Assembly (NCBI GenBank): GCA_049669725.1 | Contig: JBATKU010000401.1 | Location: 1-9,773, forward strand | Direction: 5' to 3' | From: JAFDCJ01 sp049669725 | GTDB lineage: Bacteria > Desulfobacterota > Desulfobacteria > Desulfobacterales > JAFDCJ01 | Length of the DNA: 9,773 nt | Shown: piece by piece, positions 5,056 through 9,773 of the stretch | Numbering within the stretch: position 1 is the first letter of the stretch | Layout of the letters: each line of letters opens with the position of its first letter | Position numbers and translations under genes: made by a program | The notes under the pieces: model-generated | The model's input: only the letters and a program-made list of their open reading frames with translations | What the model was told of the DNA's origin: nothing | Database searches by the model: none

Positions 5056-6360
5056 ATGGATGTATTATTCTTATCGCGGCTTCAGTTTACAGCCACAACC
5101 CTGTTTCATTTTCTGTTTGTTCCTTTAACCCTGGGACTGTCTATATTAGTGGCTGTTATGGAAACCCAGTATGTCCGCACCGGTGATGAAACCTACCTGA
5201 AGATGACTAAATTTTGGGGTAAACTCTTTCTCATCAATTTTGCCGTGGGGGTAGTTACCGGCATAACGCTCGAATTTCAGTTTGGAACCAATTGGTCCCG
5301 CTATTCAGCTTATGTCGGGGATATATTCGGCTCTTTGCTGGCGATTGAAGCGACCGCTGCTTTTTTCCTGGAATCAACCCTGATAGGGGTTTGGGTGTTC
5401 GGCTGGAAGCGGTTATCCTCCAAAGCCCATGCCACTGTAATGTGGCTGGTTGCCGGGGCCAGTAATTTATCCGCCATCTGGATTCTAACCGCCAATGGCT
5501 GGATGCAGAATCCCGTGGGTTTTGCCATCCAGAACGGCAGAGCCGAGCTGCAGGATTTTGGCGCGGTTATATTTAATAAATTCAGCCTTCTGCAGATATT
5601 TCACGTGCTTCCCGCGGCGCTTGTCCTGGCCGCCTTTTTTGTCATGGGAATCAGCGCCTATCACCTGCTCAAAAAACAGCATATCGATTTCTTTACCAAA
5701 TCCTTCAAAATCGGGCTAACCTTCGGCCTTATTTTTTCGATTTTCGTTGCCCTTGAAGGTGATTTTCATGCCCGCCATGTGACCGAGGTTCAGCCGGCCA
5801 AACTGGCCGCCATGGAATCGCTCTGGGAAACGACCACCCAGGCACCGATTCATCTGATTGCCCTTCCCAGCGAAGAAGAGGAAAGAAATATTATTCAAAT
5901 CGGTTCGATTCCCGGGGTTCTCAGTTTTCTAGGTCATCACGATTTCGATGCCGAGATCAAAGGCCTTAAAGACTTTCCTAAAGACGAACGGCCACCGATT
6001 ATGCTGACATTTGTATCCTTTCGCATGATGGTGGCATTGGGGACGTACTTTATTCTGGTGACGATTCTCGGCGTTGTCCTCCGAAACAAGCTGATGGAAT
6101 ATCCGTTATATTTAAAATTGATGCTGTTCTCTGTGCCTTTACCCTATCTCGCCATAGAGTTCGGATGGCTGTTGGCGGAAGTCGGGCGTCAGCCCTGGCT
6201 TGTATACGGCATCATGAAAACCTCGGTTGGCGTTTCACCTATCGATGTCGTTCAGGTTGCCACATCCCTGGTTGCATTTGTGCTGGTTTACGCTTTGCTG
6301 GGTGCCGTGGGGTATTACCTTATAATCAAAAAGGCCGTGAAAGGGCCCGAACCGGTTTAA
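5056..6360 (+). CDS. cydA: Cytochrome bd ubiquinol oxidase subunit I (CydA), compact Q-loop type
   Basis: The quinol-binding, haem-carrying subunit of the cytochrome bd oxidase in the cytoplasmic membrane, which reduces oxygen to water with electrons from quinol. The 434 residues align by eye with E. coli CydA: H18 in LFHFLFVPLTLG (haem b595 ligand), E98 and E106 (proton path), H183 and M325 (in SFRMMVALG; haem b558 ligands), K249 and E254 in AKLAAMESLWE (Q-loop quinol site), and GRQPW at 377-381. About nine membrane segments are visible. The Q-loop lacks the long C-terminal insert of E. coli CydA, making this the short, CIO-like form. The start follows GGAAGGAG, 8 nt upstream. cydB follows after 38 nt. 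In an anaerobe such an oxidase usually serves oxygen detoxification and micro-oxic survival. Confidence 0.97.
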   Translation: MDVLFLSRLQFTATTLFHFLFVPLTLGLSILVAVMETQYVRTGDETYLKMTKFWGKLFLINFAVGVVTGITLEFQFGTNWSRYSAYVGDIFGSLLAIEATAAFFLESTLIGVWVFGWKRLSSKAHATVMWLVAGASNLSAIWILTANGWMQNPVGFAIQNGRAELQDFGAVIFNKFSLLQIFHVLPAALVLAAFFVMGISAYHLLKKQHIDFFTKSFKIGLTFGLIFSIFVALEGDFHARHVTEVQPAKLAAMESLWETTTQAPIHLIALPSEEEERNIIQIGSIPGVLSFLGHHDFDAEIKGLKDFPKDERPPIMLTFVSFRMMVALGTYFILVTILGVVLRNKLMEYPLYLKLMLFSVPLPYLAIEFGWLLAEVGRQPWLVYGIMKTSVGVSPIDVVQVATSLVAFVLVYALLGAVGYYLIIKKAVKGPEPV

Positions 6361-6398
6361 GAATCTTCATATACAGGAATATAAGTTAGGAGGATAAA

Positions 6399-7415
6399 AT
6401 GATTTTAGAATCCATTTGGTTTTTTCTTTGGGGTCTCTTGTGGGCCATTTACTTTATGACAGATGGTTTTGATCTCGGCCTTGGAGCCCTGATGCCGTTT
6501 CTGGCCAAAAGCGAAGAAGATAAGAGGATAATTGTCAATTCCATGGGACCGCTCTGGGACGGCAATGAGGTGTGGCTGTTGACCGCCGGCGGTGTGACCT
6601 TTGCGGCATTTCCGCTGGTCTATGCCGTGATGTTCTCATCATTGTATTCGGCTTTGATGCTGATTTTATTTGCCTTGATTTTGCGGGGGGTGGCCTTTGA
6701 ATTCCGCGGTAAAGTCGATTCGGATAAATGGCGCAAGGTATGGGATGGTTGCCTTTTCATAGGAAGCGCCGCACCGGCAGTTTTATTCGGCGTTGCCTTT
6801 GCCAATATATTTCAGGGGATACCCATTGATCAAAATGGAATTTACCAGGGCAACCTGTTTACATTGCTAAATATTTACGGGTTACTGGGCGGTGTTCTTT
6901 TCCTGCTGTTATTTATGGTGCATGGCGCTAACTGGCTGGCCATTAAATCCGAAGGCGATCTTCAGGCAAGAGCAGCCTCAACCGCCGGTAAACTTTGGCC
7001 GGTCCTGGTCGGCATTGCCGTTGCTTTTCTGGTGGTGAGCGCTTTTACGACAGGCCTGTACAACAACTATCTGGCCTATCCTTTCTTATTTGCTGTTATT
7101 TTGCTGGCGGTGGCAGCCCTGTTCGCTATCAAGGTATTTCTGGTCAGGAAAACCTATTTTAAAGCCTGGTTTGCCTCTGCCGCCACGATTGTTGCCTGCA
7201 CATTTTACGGGGTGATCGGTTTGTTTCCCAACATGTTCCCTTCGAATATCGACGCGGCTTACAGCCTGACTGCTCACAATGCCTCCTCCAGCCCGCTGAC
7301 ATTAAAGATCATGCTGGTGGTGGTCATTCTTTTTGTGCCCATAGTTCTCGCATATCAGATCTGGACCTATTTTTTCTTTAAGGGGAAGGTTACGGAAGAA
7401 GAAATGGTTTACTAA
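6399..7415 (+). CDS. cydB: Cytochrome bd ubiquinol oxidase subunit II (CydB)
   Basis: The second membrane subunit of the bd oxidase, which supports haem insertion and completes the complex with CydA. The 338 residues are of normal length for the short type. Family blocks are clear: TDGFDLGLGAL at 21-31 (D25 corresponds to the conserved acidic residue in GFD), GPLWDGNEVWLLTAGG at 50-65, RGVAFEFR at 96-103, GLFPNMFPS near 274-282 and a final NASSSPLTLKIM at 294-305. About eight membrane helices are apparent. A strong AGGAGG (6388-6393) lies 5 nt before the ATG. It is co-transcribed with cydA, and a hairpin terminator follows 58 nt after the stop. No cydX-like small gene and no cydCD follow within the window. 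Confidence 0.96.
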   Translation: MILESIWFFLWGLLWAIYFMTDGFDLGLGALMPFLAKSEEDKRIIVNSMGPLWDGNEVWLLTAGGVTFAAFPLVYAVMFSSLYSALMLILFALILRGVAFEFRGKVDSDKWRKVWDGCLFIGSAAPAVLFGVAFANIFQGIPIDQNGIYQGNLFTLLNIYGLLGGVLFLLLFMVHGANWLAIKSEGDLQARAASTAGKLWPVLVGIAVAFLVVSAFTTGLYNNYLAYPFLFAVILLAVAALFAIKVFLVRKTYFKAWFASAATIVACTFYGVIGLFPNMFPSNIDAAYSLTAHNASSSPLTLKIMLVVVILFVPIVLAYQIWTYFFFKGKVTEEEMVY

Positions 7416-7472
7416 CCATATTGGGAACAGAGCATCAGTATCAGCAGATTCTTGATGGCATTAATTAAAGAA

Positions 7473-7506
7473 AGCAGGGTCGATTATAACCGGCCCTGCT
7501 ATTTCT
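7473..7506 (+). terminator. Rho-independent terminator of cydAB
   Basis: AGCAGGG (7473-7479) pairs with CCCTGCT (7494-7500). The stem extends by a G:U and two G:C pairs to about 10 bp around an 8-nt AT-rich loop (7483-7490). The 3' tail ATTTCT is only a modest U-tract. Position and stem strength fit termination after cydB. Confidence 0.75.
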
Positions 7507-7529
7507 AAATATTGCCAACCAATGATTCC

Positions 7530-7558
7530 TTGACCCTAAATTTTCTATACTATATATG
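7530..7558 (+). promoter_or_regulatory. Probable sigma-70 promoter for the methyltransferase gene
   Basis: TTGACC (7530-7535) and TATATG (7553-7558) are separated by 17 nt, just downstream of the cydB terminator and about 90 nt before the methyltransferase start. TATACT at 7546 is another possible -10, but its spacing is too short for this -35. Confidence 0.5.
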
Positions 7559-7583
7559 GTTACCACTTGATGCTCGATCGTTA

Positions 7584-7611
7584 GAAACAGTTAACCAATA
7601 ACAAATAACGC
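7584..7611. repeat. Short degenerate heptad array, NNAACNN x4
   Basis: AAC recurs every 7 nt (7586, 7593, 7600, 7607), with units such as ATAACAA (7598) and ATAACGC (7605). It lies in the leader of the methyltransferase gene. With only four decayed units this is the weakest of the arrays in the window. Confidence 0.5.
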
Positions 7612-7649
7612 CTATTTGTTTTCACCACATTTGGGAGCGGAGCGGTTTA

Positions 7650-9104
7650 ATGGAAATTGGTGACCCTAATCTCTGCAAGCCCGGTTTCAGAATTCTTGAT
7701 AACTCTCAAATTAGTCGAATTCATAAAGCAGTTCTAAAGATCCTTGATGAAGTGGGCGTGCGGGTCAATCATCCGGAAGCCCTTGACCTTCTGGCAGGCC
7801 ACGGCGCCCGGGTCATTGACGACAATCTGGTCCAAATTCCACCTTTTTTAGTTGAGGATGCCATTGCATCAGCGCCATCCAATCTGGCTATATACAACCG
7901 CAACAAAACCAGGGTCATGGAACTGGGAGGACGCAGGAGCTATTTCGGTACCGGAACGGATTTGCCCAGGACCGTTGATCTGGAAACCAGGAAAATAAGA
8001 GACACCCGGGCTGATGATATCATCACCAGTACGATCATCAGCGATGCGCTGCCCCATATTGATTTTATTGGGTCTTACGGCCTGCCGATGGATGTTCCGG
8101 CCGGGCTTCACTATATTCGCTGTTTCCAGATGGAGGCCGAAAACAGCGTCAAGCCGATCTTTTTTACGGCCGGATCTGAAGAAGACTTAGCCGTTATCTG
8201 GGAGATGGCCTGTGTCATCGCCGGCGGAGCGGAGGCCCTGTCCGAGCATCCGTTTTTGATCAGCTACAATGAACCGACATCGCCTTTGGCCCATTCCGAA
8301 GAAGCGCTGGGCAAGCTGATGTTTTGTGCTAAAAACAAAATACCGGTGAATTATGCGCCGGCCCTCCTGGCAGGCTCTACCGGACCGGTGACCCTGGCCG
8401 GTGCCCTGGTCGTGGCTGTGGCTGAGGCGTTGTCCGGCCTGGTGATTCATCAGCTGACAAGCAAAGGTGCTCCGGTCAGCTCAGGCGTGGCAGCCACCAC
8501 CATGGACATGCTCGAAGCGACCGTCTCTTATACCTCGCCTGAGTTTCGGTTGACCCATAGCGCCTGCGCCGACCTTTTTCACCATTACGGCCTGCCCGTG
8601 TGGGGGACTGCCGGCTGCAGTGATTCCCAGTATCCGGATTTGCAGACCGGTGCGGAATACGGATTCACCCTGTTGAACGCCGCCCTTGACGGCGCAAATC
8701 TCATTCACGATTGCGGATATCTCGGCCAGGGTTTTGTGGCTTCGCCGGAAATGATTATATTTGCTGACGAGACCATCGGCATGGTCAAGCGCTACATGCG
8801 TGGTTTTGAAATCGACAGCGAACACCTGGCCCTGGATGTCATCAACCAGGTGGGTCCGGGAGGAAATTTTTTGCAGGAAAAACATACCCTTGATTTTTTC
8901 ATGAAAGAGCACTGGCAGCCCGGCATTTTTAATCGCAAAAATCTTCAGAACTGGATAAAAGACGGAAAAAAGAAAACCGATGATATATTGCTTGAGAGAG
9001 CCCGGGAAATTCTGACCAACCATCGACCGGAGCCCCTGGCTGCTGATATTAAGAACGAGCTTGACAGGATCTGGGAAAAGGCCAGAGCTGAATCCAAGCA
9101 TTAG
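7650..9104 (+). CDS. MttB-family corrinoid methyltransferase (non-pyrrolysine)
   Basis: A 484-residue soluble TIM-barrel methyltransferase of the trimethylamine:corrinoid methyltransferase (MttB) superfamily. It would transfer a methyl group from a quaternary or tertiary amine to the cobalt of a partner corrinoid protein. Family blocks: GVRVNHPEALDLL (36-48), YFGTGTDLP (98-106), SYNEPTSPL (205-213), AGSTGPVTLAGAL (241-253), GCSDSQYPDLQTGAEYG (322-338) and GPGGNFLQEKHTLDFF (402-417). There is no in-frame UAG within the gene, so it is a non-pyrrolysine member like the glycine betaine enzyme MtgB; the actual substrate cannot be read from sequence. It ends at a TAG codon taken as a true stop. GGAG at 7639-7642 lies 7 nt before the ATG; GGGAG at 7633 is an alternative. 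The corrinoid-protein gene follows after 65 nt, supporting a working pair. Confidence 0.93.
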   Translation: MEIGDPNLCKPGFRILDNSQISRIHKAVLKILDEVGVRVNHPEALDLLAGHGARVIDDNLVQIPPFLVEDAIASAPSNLAIYNRNKTRVMELGGRRSYFGTGTDLPRTVDLETRKIRDTRADDIITSTIISDALPHIDFIGSYGLPMDVPAGLHYIRCFQMEAENSVKPIFFTAGSEEDLAVIWEMACVIAGGAEALSEHPFLISYNEPTSPLAHSEEALGKLMFCAKNKIPVNYAPALLAGSTGPVTLAGALVVAVAEALSGLVIHQLTSKGAPVSSGVAATTMDMLEATVSYTSPEFRLTHSACADLFHHYGLPVWGTAGCSDSQYPDLQTGAEYGFTLLNAALDGANLIHDCGYLGQGFVASPEMIIFADETIGMVKRYMRGFEIDSEHLALDVINQVGPGGNFLQEKHTLDFFMKEHWQPGIFNRKNLQNWIKDGKKKTDDILLERAREILTNHRPEPLAADIKNELDRIWEKARAESKH

Positions 9105-9169
9105 CTTGCAATAGATTTTTATTTTAAAAAAGGATTTTTCTATTCTGATAATTACAAAGGAGACTAACA

Positions 9170-9773
9170 GTGGGGATTTTAGAAGATGTCTATACTGCGG
9201 TTATAGAAGGAAAGGTGGAAGACGCTGCCGCCGGTGTCGAACTGGGGTTGAACTCGGGCATCGCTGTTGATGACCTTTTGAAAAACGGCTTATTATCGGC
9301 CATGGATCTGGTTGGCGAGCGATTTGGAGAGGGTGAAATTTTTATCCCTCAGGTGATTTGGTCTGCCAAAGCCATGCAGGCTGGAATGGATCTCCTGAGG
9401 CCTCATTTTACAGAAAGTCAGCAGCAAAAAAGCGCCAGGATCGTCATTGGAACCGCCCAGGGGGATATTCATGATATTGGGAAAAACTTGGTCGGCATGA
9501 TGTTGGAAGGTGCCGGTTTTGAAGTTGTTGATCTTGGGGTGGATATTAAACCGGAGCAATTCGTCGAAAAGGCGGTTGAAGAAAAGGCTGATATCATTGC
9601 TGTCTCCGCCCTGCTGACCACGACCATGATGAGCATGGCCGAGGTGGTCTCTTTAAAAAATGAAAAAGCATTGTCTTCGCTTAAAGTAATTATCGGGGGG
9701 GCACCGTTATCATTGAATTTTTGTAAAGAAATCGGTGCCGATGCCTATGGCGTGGATGCCATGGATGCCGTCG
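9170..9773 (+). CDS. Methyltransferase cognate corrinoid protein (3' end outside window)
   Basis: A partial gene: 201 codons are visible from a GTG start at 9170, with the end beyond the window. Residues about 1-85 form the helical cap domain of B12-binding proteins (MDLVGERFGEGEIFIPQVIWSAKAM, near 45-69, written here as the family's 'VGe.F..GE.FiP....A..AM' signature). The cobalamin domain starts near 90 and has GDIHDIGKNLV (98-108) with H101 as the lower cobalt ligand, then SALLTTTM (146-153) and GGAPL (176-180). It would carry the methyl group from the MttB-family enzyme to a methylcorrinoid:tetrahydrofolate methyltransferase. The GTG start is supported by AAAGGAG (9156-9162, 7-nt spacing) and by the expected N-terminal length. 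The full protein is usually about 210-220 residues, so little is missing. Confidence 0.94.
   Translation, partial: MGILEDVYTAVIEGKVEDAAAGVELGLNSGIAVDDLLKNGLLSAMDLVGERFGEGEIFIPQVIWSAKAMQAGMDLLRPHFTESQQQKSARIVIGTAQGDIHDIGKNLVGMMLEGAGFEVVDLGVDIKPEQFVEKAVEEKADIIAVSALLTTTMMSMAEVVSLKNEKALSSLKVIIGGAPLSLNFCKEIGADAYGVDAMDAV

Noticed and set aside
7501..7649. Cobalamin riboswitch before the corrinoid methyltransferase gene
   Set aside because: The leader is short and I see no B12-box-like GCCACTG segment or multi-helix layout.
9102..9104. TAG at the end of the MttB-family gene as a pyrrolysine codon
   Set aside because: The gene already has full family length and the pyrrolysine of MttB is internal; read-through would add only about 20 non-family residues before the next stop.

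Overview
The window looks like a chromosomal segment of a strictly anaerobic bacterium, most likely a Desulfobacterota sulfate reducer of the Desulfobacterales type. This is inferred from gene content: an MttB-family methyltransferase next to a corrinoid protein, a DUF1786 protein, a compact cytochrome bd beside an Rrf2 regulator, moderate GC, and loose gene packing with unusual intergenic repeats. No 16S rRNA or other taxonomic marker is present, so the assignment is tentative.

Layout. Positions 1-226 hold a long nested inverted repeat and a heptad array. At 227-3174 lie three plus-strand genes: a beta-CASP metallo-beta-lactamase-fold protein (probable RNA-processing nuclease), a DUF1786 protein with an actin/Hsp70-like N-terminal motif, and a 63-residue protein 19 nt behind it. 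A minus-strand putative lipoprotein (3400-3981) points at them. A 353-nt divergent gap carries the promoter and a perfect palindromic operator candidate of an Rrf2 iron-sulfur regulator (4335-4787). After a 268-nt spacer full of inverted repeats come cydA and cydB (5056-7415), closed by a hairpin terminator. A new promoter then serves an MttB-family methyltransferase (7650-9104) and a corrinoid protein that runs off the right edge (GTG start at 9170).

How the genes may work together. The Rrf2 protein has candidate cluster ligands E8, C92, C99 and C105 and probably senses oxygen, nitric oxide or cluster status. It is well placed to control itself and the bd oxidase, which would scavenge oxygen in an anaerobe. 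The methyltransferase and corrinoid protein form the front half of a methylamine or betaine-type demethylation system; its methylcorrinoid:folate partner must lie outside the window. The first three genes may be co-transcribed, but no shared pathway can be named.

The most unusual feature is non-coding. At least seven intergenic segments carry degenerate tandem arrays with a period of 7 nt (7-8 in one), each with a different consensus (for example CCAGNAA, GAATGGG, GACAGAT, CAACCCG, GGTTCAG). Two of these, flanking the cydA leader, are complementary to each other. They recall the heptanucleotide STRR repeats of cyanobacteria, though the setting differs.
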